NCBI GenBank assembly: GCA_026706935.1
Contig: JAPOXV010000026.1
Location: 1,269,721-1,333,720 of the forward strand
Reading direction: 5' to 3'
Origin: Gammaproteobacteria bacterium
Lineage (GTDB): Bacteria > Pseudomonadota > Gammaproteobacteria > Pseudomonadales > Azotimanducaceae
DNA length: 64,000 nucleotides
The translations under genes were made by a program, and so were the position numbers. Of the stretch, positions 51,192 through 59,711 are shown piece by piece; position 1 is the first letter of the stretch, and each line of letters starts with the position of its first letter. Below the pieces are notes generated by a model, which saw only the letters and a list, made by a program, of their open reading frames with translations, was not told the DNA's origin and did not search any database.

Positions 51192-53801
51192 TTAATGCGT
51201 CAGCTGAGGCAATTCAGCGTTGATCCGCTCGGTTAATCGAGATCTCAGATCATCAACGTCTGACGGATTAGCTAGTAATGTCTCATCGGTCGTACTGACG
51301 AGGAAGATGTCCTCAACACGTTCTCCGAGCGTGGTGATTCTCGCTTGATGGAGTTCGATGCCGAATTCGACGAATAGCGCACTAATGAGAGCAAGCAAGC
51401 CGGGGCGATCCGCTGTAACGACCTCCAACCGACTGATATCGTTGGCATTTGGTTCATCAATCGTCACTCGAGCGGGTCGATTGAACTGTTTGAGCTGTCT
51501 CGAAATGCGACGATGCTGTCTTCGTTCAGGGGCAGGATGGCCGTCAATTACTTGCTGCAGCGTGTTTTGAATTTCCGTCTTACGCGTACTCGGTACCAAG
51601 TTTGCCTCATCTTCCATGACGACGAATGAGTCGTAACAGAAACCGGACGCGCCGGTACTGATGTTTGCGCGCATTACATTGAGATTGAGAACGTCGAGGA
51701 CAGCGACACAGTCAGCGAATAATCTTGGTCGGTCACGTGTGTAGATAAATATGGTGTATAGACGCTCACCGGCTACTTCAAGGAGATGGACGATTCCATG
51801 TGAATCTGCCGGTCGATTAGCGATTGCAACTGCGATATCTGCGAGTATCGGCGCCTCATGCGATAGAACGAAACCGGGTGATACGTCCGACCAGAGGAAG
51901 TCTAAATCGACGTTCTTTGTTCCCCTTTGCTCTAGCGTAACGGCGGTTTCCTGCTGGCGCTTCTCAACCGTTTGCACACGTTCATTTGCTCCGTAATCGC
52001 CTTGTTCCAGCATTGAAAGCGTTGAGTTGTAGAGTTGAATCAACAACGATTCCCGCCATGCATTCCACTCTTTTGGATTCGTCGCGTGAATATCAGCTGC
52101 GGTTAGAGCCATGAGATAGTGCAAACGCTCCGGAGACTGGACAACCGTTGCGAACTTGTGAATATTGGCTGGGTCTGAAAGGTCTTCACGTTGGGATGTC
52201 ATTGACATAAACAAGTGGCGTTGAACCAACCAAACGACCAAGTCCCGATCCGCTTCTTTGATTCCGACTTGGTCGCAGAAACGACCCGCATCGACGGCTC
52301 CTAGAGCCGAGTGGTTTCCACCGCGACCCTTTCCGATATCGTGGAACAATCCTGCAATGAATAACAATTCAATGCGCGGGATTCTCGCGACAACGTCACG
52401 TAAAAAAGGAAATAGATCTTCGTATTCCGGCAGATACATGCGCCTCAAATTTCGCAGCAGCGTCATTGTGTGTGCATCTACCGTGTAGATATGAAAGAGG
52501 TCGTGCTGCATCTGACCAATGATCCGACCAAACTCAGGGATATATGCGCCAAGAATGCCGTAGCGACGCATCCGCGTGAGTTGACTGACGACTGTGTACG
52601 GTGACTTCAGAAGTGTGACAAAAAGCTCACTAACCTTTGGGTCAGTTCGGAAACGATCATCGATCAGGTCGAGGTTCTGCCGGATTTGCCGGATTGTGTT
52701 CGCGCGAACTCCGCGAATGTCCGTTCGGTTCGCCATGATGACGAATATTTCCATCAGAGCGGCGGGTTGGCGTTTGAATACGTCGCTTGCAGTCGTTTCG
52801 ATGTACTGATTGCGGATCCGAAAATTCTCATTGATCGGTTCCACGATGACTCGTCGACGTCTTGACAGAATCGCTTCCGTGAAATGCTGGATCAATATGT
52901 CGTTGACTTCACGGAGTTCGAGTACCCGTCTGTAGTAATTCCGCATGAACGCTTCCACGGCAAGCAATCCATCAGAAGCCTCATAACCAAGACGATTCGC
53001 AATCTCGCGTTGATGGTCGAAGTACAACTGATCTTCCTTACGGCGCGTCAAGAGATGTAAGGCAAATCGCACTTGCCATAAAAAACGACGCCCGTCGAGT
53101 AACGACTGGCATTCGCTCTCCGTGAGAAAGCCTCGTTCTATCAATTCGCTGAGATCGGTGGTACCGCAGTGTTTCTGAGTAATCCAACTGATCGTTTGGA
53201 TATCGCGAAGACCACCCGGTGAACTCTTGATATTCGGCTCAAGACCGTACTCGATGTCTGAGTAGTGCTCGTGTCGGGAGTTCTGCTCTTCAAGTTTGCC
53301 GTTAAAAAACCTCCCACTTGGCCATAAGAATTTGCTAGCCAAAGCCCGATCAAGTTTCTGCGCTAATCTCGGTGAACCGATTAGCAATCTTCTTTCAATT
53401 AATGCTGTCATGACAGAGAGATCGCGAGTGGCTTCGCTCTTGCACTCTCGGACGGTACGCACGCTATGACCGATTTCTAGCTTCAGATCCCACAATAATC
53501 GAATGAACTCACCGATCCTCTCGCTATTGCGTAGCCGTTCTTTGATGAGAATCAACAGATCGATATCGGATTTGGGGTGTAACTCACCCCGCCCGTAGCC
53601 ACCTACAGCGAAGAGTGCGCAATCGTCGTCGTATTCGAACCAATGGTGCCAGAGCTCGCATAAGAAGGCATCAATGAAGGTCGCACGTTCTCGAACCAAT
53701 TGCTCGACGTCGTGGCCAGCCCAGAACTGATCGGCGAGCGCATCCTCCTTCGCGAGAATGCGGCGTTTGAGATCGTCGAGAGACCCTAGCGAAGCGTCAA
53801 T
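51192..53801 (-). CDS. glnD: bifunctional [protein-PII] uridylyltransferase / uridylyl-removing enzyme
   Basis: The nitrogen sensor that adds UMP to PII under low glutamine and removes it under high glutamine. The nucleotidyltransferase site is FAVGGYGRGELHPKSDIDLLIL, the HD hydrolase site is LFHDIGKGRGGNHS, and two ACT domains end the protein (ERLYTIFIYTRDRPRLFADC and LEVVTADRPGLLALISALF). The first ordinary start is TTG at 53699, but the preceding frame encodes DQFWAGHDVEQLVRERATF, which aligns with E. coli GlnD. A stop codon lies upstream and no ATG, GTG or TTG intervenes, so the start is most likely ATT at 53801, overlapping the map stop codon, with GAGGA 8 bases before it (869 residues; E. 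coli 890). Confidence 0.93.
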   Translation of the reverse strand: MDASLGSLDDLKRRILAKEDALADQFWAGHDVEQLVRERATFIDAFLCELWHHWFEYDDDCALFAVGGYGRGELHPKSDIDLLILIKERLRNSERIGEFIRLLWDLKLEIGHSVRTVRECKSEATRDLSVMTALIERRLLIGSPRLAQKLDRALASKFLWPSGRFFNGKLEEQNSRHEHYSDIEYGLEPNIKSSPGGLRDIQTISWITQKHCGTTDLSELIERGFLTESECQSLLDGRRFLWQVRFALHLLTRRKEDQLYFDHQREIANRLGYEASDGLLAVEAFMRNYYRRVLELREVNDILIQHFTEAILSRRRRVIVEPINENFRIRNQYIETTASDVFKRQPAALMEIFVIMANRTDIRGVRANTIRQIRQNLDLIDDRFRTDPKVSELFVTLLKSPYTVVSQLTRMRRYGILGAYIPEFGRIIGQMQHDLFHIYTVDAHTMTLLRNLRRMYLPEYEDLFPFLRDVVARIPRIELLFIAGLFHDIGKGRGGNHSALGAVDAGRFCDQVGIKEADRDLVVWLVQRHLFMSMTSQREDLSDPANIHKFATVVQSPERLHYLMALTAADIHATNPKEWNAWRESLLIQLYNSTLSMLEQGDYGANERVQTVEKRQQETAVTLEQRGTKNVDLDFLWSDVSPGFVLSHEAPILADIAVAIANRPADSHGIVHLLEVAGERLYTIFIYTRDRPRLFADCVAVLDVLNLNVMRANISTGASGFCYDSFVVMEDEANLVPSTRKTEIQNTLQQVIDGHPAPERRQHRRISRQLKQFNRPARVTIDEPNANDISRLEVVTADRPGLLALISALFVEFGIELHQARITTLGERVEDIFLVSTTDETLLANPSDVDDLRSRLTERINAELPQLTH

Positions 53802-54585
53802 GAAACGTTTCCTCTTCGCGCAGTGTCAGAATCTCGTATCCGTTTGCGGTAACTAGGATGGTGTGCTCCCATTGTGCAGAAAGCCGATGGTCTCGGGTAA
53901 CCACAGTCCACTCATCCGTAAGGAGCTTGACATGGCGTCGCCCCGCGTTAATCATCGGTTCGATAGTAAACGTCATTCCTGCTTGCAGTTCCACGCCTTG
54001 ACCCGGGGTTCCGTAGTGCAGCACCATGGGTTCGTCATGGAACTTTTCATTGATACCGTGTCCGCAAAACTCTCTAACGACGGAGAATCGAGCGCGTTCA
54101 GCGTGTGCCTGAATCGCGTGACCAATATCACCGAGACGCGCACCAGGTCGCACTTGCTTAATGCCGAGATAGAGACATTCTTGCGTGATTCCGATCAATC
54201 GTTTCGCAAGGACACTAGGTTCGCCTACCGTGAACATCTTGCTCGTGTCGCCGTGAAAACCATCTTTAATAACCGTGATATCGATATTTAGGATGTCGCC
54301 ACGCTTGAGCACCTTGCGCTCGGATGGAATACCGTGACACACAACGTGATTAACAGAAGTACAGATTGACTTTGGAAACGGTGGCGAATTACCATTTCGA
54401 TAGTTGAGCGGCGCCGGGATGCAGCTCAAATCGTCGACGATATATTCGTGACAAATCCGATCGAGCTCTTCTGTACTTACACCGGCTCTGACATGGGATC
54501 CAACCATATTTAGAACGCTCGCCGCGAGTTTTCCGGCGACACGCATCTTGTCGATTTCGCTTTCACTAAGCAGTCGAATGCTCAC
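53797..54585 (-). CDS. map: methionine aminopeptidase, type I
   Basis: A 262-residue enzyme removing the initiator methionine. The five metal ligands are visible: Asp in NIDITVIKDGFHGDT (two, near residues 99 and 110), His in EFCGHGINEKFHDEP near residue 172, Glu in MTFTIEPMIN and Glu in SAQWEHTILVT. The substrate-contacting His is in NHVVCHGIP. Length and order are as in E. coli. It is divergent from rpsB across 239 bases and is the first gene of a series continuing into glnD, dapC and dapE. Confidence 0.96.
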   Translation of the reverse strand: MSIRLLSESEIDKMRVAGKLAASVLNMVGSHVRAGVSTEELDRICHEYIVDDLSCIPAPLNYRNGNSPPFPKSICTSVNHVVCHGIPSERKVLKRGDILNIDITVIKDGFHGDTSKMFTVGEPSVLAKRLIGITQECLYLGIKQVRPGARLGDIGHAIQAHAERARFSVVREFCGHGINEKFHDEPMVLHYGTPGQGVELQAGMTFTIEPMINAGRRHVKLLTDEWTVVTRDHRLSAQWEHTILVTANGYEILTLREEETFH

Positions 54586-54650
54586 GAGACTTCCGAGCGA
54601 GATTACGTTTTTGATTGAGGATGCAAATACTAAGGAATGGCAAGAGAAAG

Positions 54651-54824
54651 ATGTGCTAATCCGGCGCCGTTCCTATAATTCCGCCGCCCAATGGCGGGAG
54701 ATCTCGCCAACAATCATCCGTGCAACTGACGATTGTGTTGCGGGTGGTCGTTCTCGAACGACGTATACAACACAAACTGCACGGTAAAGCGCGATTTAGC
54801 GCAATCTAACCCGGAGATTAATTT
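54651..54824 (+). promoter_or_regulatory. rpsB promoter and leader
   Basis: A perfect -10 TATAAT lies at 54674-54679 with a poor -35 (ATGTGC at 54651). Just after the expected start point, CCGCC-CAAT-GGCGG (around 54682-54696) forms a short hairpin in a leader of about 140 bases. In gammaproteobacteria the rpsB leader binds S2 for autoregulation, and this hairpin could belong to such an element, but I cannot match the consensus structure. GGAG lies 8-9 bases before the ATG. Confidence 0.5.
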
Positions 54825-55619
54825 ATGGCAGACATCGGTCTGCGCGACATGCTCGATGCGGGTGTCCACTTCGGACATCAAACCCGTTATTGGAATCCGA
54901 AGATGGCTCCGTATATCTTCGGTTCGCGTAATAAAGTACACATTGTTCACTTAGAACGCACGCTGGAACTCTTAGAGGAAGCGCTTGCGTCAGTTCGTCT
55001 GCTCGCCAGTCGAAACAAGCAGATCCTTTTTGTCGGTACGAAACGATCCGCTTCACGGACGATTCGTGAACAGGCGATCCGAGCTGAAATGCCATACGTT
55101 GATCGCCGTTGGTTAGGCGGAATGCTCACGAACTACAAGACAATTCGCCAATCAATCCGCCGATTGACCGATCTTGAGGCACAGGACGCGATGTCTCAGT
55201 TTGACTTGCTGCCTAAAAAAGAAGCGCTTCAGAAACGTCGCCAAATGGACAAACTAACTCGTAGTTTAGGCGGTATTAAGGATATGGGGGGACTTCCGGA
55301 CGCATTGTTTGTTGTCGATGTCATGCATGAGCGTATCGCCGTCGACGAAGCGAACAAACTTGGCATTCCCATCATCGGTGTTGTTGATACGAACAGTGAT
55401 CCGAATGGGGTGGACTGGGTCATACCCGGAAACGATGATGCGTTTCGGGCAGTGAGTCTATATGTGACCGCTGTTGCCGACGCTATCATCGAAGGAAGGA
55501 AGCTGGAGGAACAGGGCGGCGTGACCGCCGAAGACTTCGTCGCTGAAGCTGAAGCGACAGAAAATGAAGAAACCTCTACGGACGACGCAACGAGCGACGA
55601 CGATAGTTCAGACGAATAA
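54825..55619 (+). CDS. rpsB: 30S ribosomal protein S2
   Basis: A 264-residue S2. The N-terminus [28 protein letters not shown] and the [29 protein letters not shown] and [11 protein letters not shown] segments are near-universal. Compared with E. coli (241 residues) it has a C-terminal tail of about 30 residues made almost only of Glu, Asp, Thr and Ser. It is the first gene of the translation/envelope series, with tsf 59 bases downstream. The ATG is preceded by GGAG. Confidence 0.98.
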   Translation: MADIGLRDMLDAGVHFGHQTRYWNPKMAPYIFGSRNKVHIVHLERTLELLEEALASVRLLASRNKQILFVGTKRSASRTIREQAIRAEMPYVDRRWLGGMLTNYKTIRQSIRRLTDLEAQDAMSQFDLLPKKEALQKRRQMDKLTRSLGGIKDMGGLPDALFVVDVMHERIAVDEANKLGIPIIGVVDTNSDPNGVDWVIPGNDDAFRAVSLYVTAVADAIIEGRKLEEQGGVTAEDFVAEAEATENEETSTDDATSDDDSSDE

Positions 55620-55678
55620 GTCGAAACTATCTCATTCTTGCTATCTCATACGCAATTTGACCTTGGAGCACGACTGTC

Positions 55679-56524
55679 GTGAGTGACATTGCCAAAATTA
55701 AAGAAATCCGAGAACGAACTGGTATCGGTTTCGGGGACTGTAAAAAAGCGCTCGCAGCTTGTGATTGGGACGTCGAGAAAGCAATCGATCACATCCGGAA
55801 GCAGAGTGCGGTGAAGGCAGCCAAGAAGGCAGACCGAACAGCGGCAGAAGGGCGATTGGCGATCAAGATTGCAGAAGACGGGAAATCTGGGGCAATTGTC
55901 GAGATAAACGTCGAAACGGATTTTGCAGCGCGGAATGAACGGTTTGGTGCGTTCTGCGACACGGTAGTCGATACGGTCCTGCAGGATGGTCCCGCATCGT
56001 TGGATGCCTTAGACGGACTCCGAAAAGAGCTGGTGCAGACTATCGGTGAAAACGTGACTTTGCGGAGGGCTGACCGCTTCGCTAGTAGCTCTGACGACGG
56101 ATTTGTTTCTTCGTATCTCCACACCAACGGTGTGGTAGGCACACTCGTTGAGATGTCTCGTGGTGATGAGCAGACTGCACGTGACGTGGCGATGCACGTT
56201 ACTGCATCTGAGCCATTGGTCGTCAGTGCAGAAGATTTACCGGAATCTGTGGTAGCCAAGGAGCGTGAGATTTTGCTGGAGCAAGCACGGGACTCCGGCA
56301 AGCCGGAGTCCATCATTGAAAAGATGGTGGAGGGTCGGTTGCGAAAGTTCCGTGCCGAATCGTGTCTATCCGAACAGCCATTCGTCAAAGATCCTGAACA
56401 GAAAGTGGGCGCGGTCTTGAAATCGCGAAACGCAGCGTGTGAACGGTTTGTGCGCTACCAAGTTGGTGAGGGCATCGAAAAGCGTGAAGATGATTTGGCT
56501 GCTGAGGTGCAGAAACTCATCTAG
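55679..56524 (+). CDS. tsf: elongation factor Ts
   Basis: A 281-residue nucleotide exchange factor for EF-Tu. The N-terminal UBA-like domain is IKEIRERTGIGFGDCKKALAAC, followed by the EF-Tu-contacting core (IVEINVETDFAARNERFGAFC) and the C-terminal VGEGIEKREDDLAAEV. The E. coli TDFV motif is present as TDFA. The start is GTG at 55679 with GGAG 11 bases upstream. Order rpsB-tsf-pyrH-frr is the conserved bacterial arrangement. Confidence 0.97.
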   Translation: MSDIAKIKEIRERTGIGFGDCKKALAACDWDVEKAIDHIRKQSAVKAAKKADRTAAEGRLAIKIAEDGKSGAIVEINVETDFAARNERFGAFCDTVVDTVLQDGPASLDALDGLRKELVQTIGENVTLRRADRFASSSDDGFVSSYLHTNGVVGTLVEMSRGDEQTARDVAMHVTASEPLVVSAEDLPESVVAKEREILLEQARDSGKPESIIEKMVEGRLRKFRAESCLSEQPFVKDPEQKVGAVLKSRNAACERFVRYQVGEGIEKREDDLAAEVQKLI

Positions 56525-56548
56525 TCAACTCAGATAAAGATTCATCAC

Positions 56549-57274
56549 GTGGGTTACCTGAGCATTCTTCTTAAAGTCTCTGGCGAAGCCCTTGGCGGCG
56601 AAAGTGGCATCGGATTTGACACCGCGGCGCTCTCACGACTCACTGCTGAAGTCAAATCTGTCAGTCTCGACGGCGTCGCCGTCGCGCTCGTGATCGGGGC
56701 GGGTAACTTAGTTCGAGGTCGTGATCTTCTGCAACGCGGATTGGGTGCACTTGGCTTACGCCAAGTTTCTGCCGACCAGATGGGAATGTTGGGAACTATT
56801 GCTAACGGTTTGGCCGTGCGAGACCTACTAGACCACGCCGGTGTGCCCTCAACGATCTTCTCGACGCACGGAATTCCTAGCGTTGCTGCAACCTATTCGG
56901 TCGCAGAAGCGCTAGAGGCGATGCAAGACGGTAAGGTCGTTATATGCGCTGGCGGCACCGGTAATCCTCTGTTTACGACGGATTCTGCTGCATGCTTGCG
57001 CGGTATAGAACTTGGCGTTGACGCGGTTATCAAAGCTACGCAGGTGGACGGCGTCTACGATGGGGATCCTCGCAAGGATCCGAGCGCAATACGCTACGAC
57101 TCGCTTACATTTGACGAGGCAATCGAAAAGCGTCTCGCAGTGATTGATACAACTGCGAGTGCGCTTTGTCGCGAAAATGATATGCCTTTGATTGTGTATG
57201 CGTTCAAGAATGACGGCGCACTATCTAGAATAGTAAATGGCTCTAACGAAGGCACGATAATCCGAGCGAACTGA
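56549..57274 (+). CDS. pyrH: UMP kinase
   Basis: A 241-residue hexameric kinase converting UMP to UDP. The ATP site is LLKVSGEALGG at residue 7; other signatures are VIGAGNLVRGRDLL, ADQMGMLGTIANGLAVRD, GTGNPLFTTDSAACLRG and KATQVDGVYDGDPRKDP. The N-terminus is about six residues shorter than in E. coli, and the loop after GNLVRG has about six extra residues (LLQRGLGALGL region). GTG at 56549 is the start. It lies 24 bases after tsf. Confidence 0.96.
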   Translation: MGYLSILLKVSGEALGGESGIGFDTAALSRLTAEVKSVSLDGVAVALVIGAGNLVRGRDLLQRGLGALGLRQVSADQMGMLGTIANGLAVRDLLDHAGVPSTIFSTHGIPSVAATYSVAEALEAMQDGKVVICAGGTGNPLFTTDSAACLRGIELGVDAVIKATQVDGVYDGDPRKDPSAIRYDSLTFDEAIEKRLAVIDTTASALCRENDMPLIVYAFKNDGALSRIVNGSNEGTIIRAN

Positions 57275-57309
57275 GTATCGGTTATGCGCGGAAACGGGGA
57301 GCGCAACAG

Positions 57310-57867
57310 ATGATCGATGAAATTCTCGGCGACGCAGATGAACGGATGGACAAGTCCGTCAAGGCGCTGGTCGGGCAGTTCGCTGCGATTCGTAGCGGTC
57401 GTGCTCATCCATCTTTCCTAGATCCAGTCGAGTTGGACTATTACGGTGCACAGACGCCGATGAAGCACGTTGCTGCTATCTCTATTGAGGGCGGGAGAAC
57501 TTTCCTCATCAAGCCGTTTGATGCCGGAATATTGAAAGCGTTGGAAAAAGCCATTTACGCCGCCGATCTAGGCTTGACGCCAAATAACAACGGTGAAGTG
57601 ATCAGACTCGAGTTACCCCCTCTGACAGAGGAAAATCGACGAGACTTGATAAAGCAGGCGCATGCGGTCGCGGAAACTGCAAGAGTTGCAGTAAGGAATA
57701 TCCGACGCGACGCTATCCACGATATCCGCGAGTGCGTAAAGGAAAAGCTTGCGACGCAGGATGAAGGTCACGAAGGCGAGGATGATGCCCAAAAGCTCAC
57801 GGACCGACATATCGAGCTTGTTGACAAGCATCTGGCGGACAAAGAGACCGATTTATTGGAGTTTTAG
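57310..57867 (+). CDS. frr: ribosome recycling factor
   Basis: A 185-residue factor that, with EF-G, splits post-termination ribosomes. The N-terminal helix (DADERMDKSVKALVGQFAAIRSGRAHPSFLD) and the C-terminal helix (LPPLTEENRRDLIKQAH, VRNIRRDAIHDIRE) are as in E. coli, with the same length. A GGGGAG sits 9 bases before the ATG. Confidence 0.97.
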   Translation: MIDEILGDADERMDKSVKALVGQFAAIRSGRAHPSFLDPVELDYYGAQTPMKHVAAISIEGGRTFLIKPFDAGILKALEKAIYAADLGLTPNNNGEVIRLELPPLTEENRRDLIKQAHAVAETARVAVRNIRRDAIHDIRECVKEKLATQDEGHEGEDDAQKLTDRHIELVDKHLADKETDLLEF

Positions 57868-57960
57868 CTCCCATTGAGCAACGTTCTTTCATTTTTAGTG
57901 GTTTATTGAATTTTTAGCCCGATTTGGTGTCTAGTACGCGAGCAGGAAGGGAGTCCTGTC

Positions 57961-58041
57961 ATGTGTGTCGTTGAGTTGAAGAAAGCATCGCTAATAGCGG
58001 TGATGGAATCAGAGATTGTCTTAGAGAACGTGGGGATTTAG
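57961..58041 (+). CDS. possible 26-residue leader ORF before uppS
   Basis: An ATG at 57961, preceded by GGGAG, opens a 26-codon frame (MCVVELKKASLIAVMESEIV to VGI) that ends 16 bases before the uppS ATG. It occupies a 190-base gap that is otherwise empty. Size and position fit a leader peptide or reinitiation ORF, but a frame this short can arise by chance. Confidence 0.2.
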   Translation: MCVVELKKASLIAVMESEIVLENVGI

Positions 58042-58057
58042 TCGATTGACTAGTCTT

Positions 58058-58804
58058 ATGAAACTCGTGAATCCTCCGATTCACCTCGCGATCATTATGG
58101 ACGGTAACTCGCGATGGGCCGAGTCCGAGGGACGCCACCGTGATGAAGGACATCGCGCCGGAGCAAAGCACGTGAGAACCATCGCAGAAGCGTGCGCGGA
58201 TTTAGGTGTTCGTTATCTCTCCTTGTTCGCGTTCAGCACGGAGAACTGGGATCGTCCTCGCGATGAAGTTGATTTCCTCATCCACTTGATCGGGGAAACG
58301 CTAGACAATGAACTTGATGAGCTTGTAGAAAGAGAAACCAAAGTCCAATTCATCGGCGAGAGATCGCGATTTCCGAGCCAAATACAGAGAAAAATGTTGG
58401 CGTGTGAGGCGCGGACGGCTAAGTTCGAAAAACTATTCCTCACGATTGCGCTGAACTATGGGGGGCGTTGGGATCTTACAAACGCAACACGTGAACTAAC
58501 GCAAGCAGTTCAGCACGGGTATTTACAACCGGACGAAATCAATGAGTCAGTTATCGCGTCTTACCTGGCTACTCGTAATTTACCGTCTCCAGATCTATGT
58601 ATTCGGACCGGCGGTGATCGACGTATCAGCAATTTCATGCTGTGGGACTTCGCCTATACAGAGTTCTGCTTCGTAGACTGCTTTTGGCCAGCGTTCGAAA
58701 TCGATGTACTACAGACGGCACTAGTAGAGTACGGTCATCGTCAGCGTCGTTTTGGCGGACGACGTGAACTAAACCGCAATCCATCGCTTGTCGAATCTAG
58801 CTAA
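58058..58804 (+). CDS. uppS: undecaprenyl diphosphate synthase
   Basis: A 248-residue cis-prenyltransferase that makes the C55 lipid carrier for peptidoglycan. The catalytic Asp is in IIMDGNSRWAESEGR near residue 14, followed by GHRAGAKHVRTI, LFAFSTENWDRP and the C-terminal IRTGGDRRISNFMLWDFAYTEF. The usual GGE at the magnesium-site loop is GGD here, a conservative change. ATG at 58058 is preferred over TTG at 58046. The 3' end overlaps cdsA by 17 bases. Confidence 0.94.
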   Translation: MKLVNPPIHLAIIMDGNSRWAESEGRHRDEGHRAGAKHVRTIAEACADLGVRYLSLFAFSTENWDRPRDEVDFLIHLIGETLDNELDELVERETKVQFIGERSRFPSQIQRKMLACEARTAKFEKLFLTIALNYGGRWDLTNATRELTQAVQHGYLQPDEINESVIASYLATRNLPSPDLCIRTGGDRRISNFMLWDFAYTEFCFVDCFWPAFEIDVLQTALVEYGHRQRRFGGRRELNRNPSLVESS

Positions 58805-59711
58805 AAGACTCATTACAGCGGGAGTTGGTATCCCGCTGCTCTTCCTGTTGTTGTTTGCCTACGACGGCGAAGCGGTTCCTGCAGTACTTTTAGTTCTTGT
58901 CGTGCTGCTACTATGGGAGTGTTCTGCTCTATTGCACATAAATGGACTAGCACGAAGAACGGTATATTCGGGATTAGGTGGTCTTGCTTTTCTTTTTGTT
59001 GTGACGATGAGCCAAGATGCGATGGTGTTGACATTGGATCAAGCATCGCGCCTGATATCCCCCTTGATTTCGGTTTTACTCGCGTGGTTCATCTTCTGGG
59101 TAGTGGTGAGCGACGAAATGCGTCGTTTCTGGATATCGAGGAGTAAGAGTGAAACACCGCAAGCGCGTCCTTTAATTACCTTGCGGATTTCCGAAGCGAC
59201 TTTGACTGCCAAAGTGTTCTTAAGCATTGGATGTTTTTTGATGCTCGTTGGTTTTGGTGTCGCGTTGTATAGTCTTCAAGTTTACGTTGGACCTGGAGTC
59301 CTTGTATATGTTCTTGCTATTGCGTGGGGGACGGACACAGGAGCATACTTCGTTGGTCGTGCGATTGGAAAACGGCCATTAGCACAACACATCTCACCGA
59401 AAAAGACGATTGAGGGAACAATTGGTGGTTGTTTTTTGGGCTGCTTACTTGCTTTAATTCTCGGGTTCTCGTGGTTGCAACCGATGGTGGGATGGTCCAG
59501 TATCTTTGTCCTATCAATGGCTATCGCGATTCCACTTACCGCAGTTATTGGAGATCTCTTCGAGAGCGTACTAAAGCGCATCAGCGACGCAAAGGAATCA
59601 GGGAACATCCTCCCTGGGCATGGCGGGTTACTGGACCGTGTTGATTCGCTGGTAATTGCGGTGCCGCTAGTCTTATCGATGTCAATTCTGCTTGATTACA
59701 CAAGGCAATGA
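58788..59711 (+). CDS. cdsA: phosphatidate cytidylyltransferase
   Basis: A 307-residue integral membrane enzyme making CDP-diacylglycerol from phosphatidate and CTP. The family signature SVLKRISDAKESGNILPGHG GLLDR is complete near residue 260, with TDTGAYFVGRAIGKRPLAQHISPKKT upstream. About eight helices are predicted. The start is TTG at 58788, inside the end of uppS. It overlaps rseP by 4 bases (ATGA); dxr, which lies between these two genes in E. coli and many relatives, is absent. Confidence 0.93.
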   Translation: MSNLAKRLITAGVGIPLLFLLLFAYDGEAVPAVLLVLVVLLLWECSALLHINGLARRTVYSGLGGLAFLFVVTMSQDAMVLTLDQASRLISPLISVLLAWFIFWVVVSDEMRRFWISRSKSETPQARPLITLRISEATLTAKVFLSIGCFLMLVGFGVALYSLQVYVGPGVLVYVLAIAWGTDTGAYFVGRAIGKRPLAQHISPKKTIEGTIGGCFLGCLLALILGFSWLQPMVGWSSIFVLSMAIAIPLTAVIGDLFESVLKRISDAKESGNILPGHGGLLDRVDSLVIAVPLVLSMSILLDYTRQ

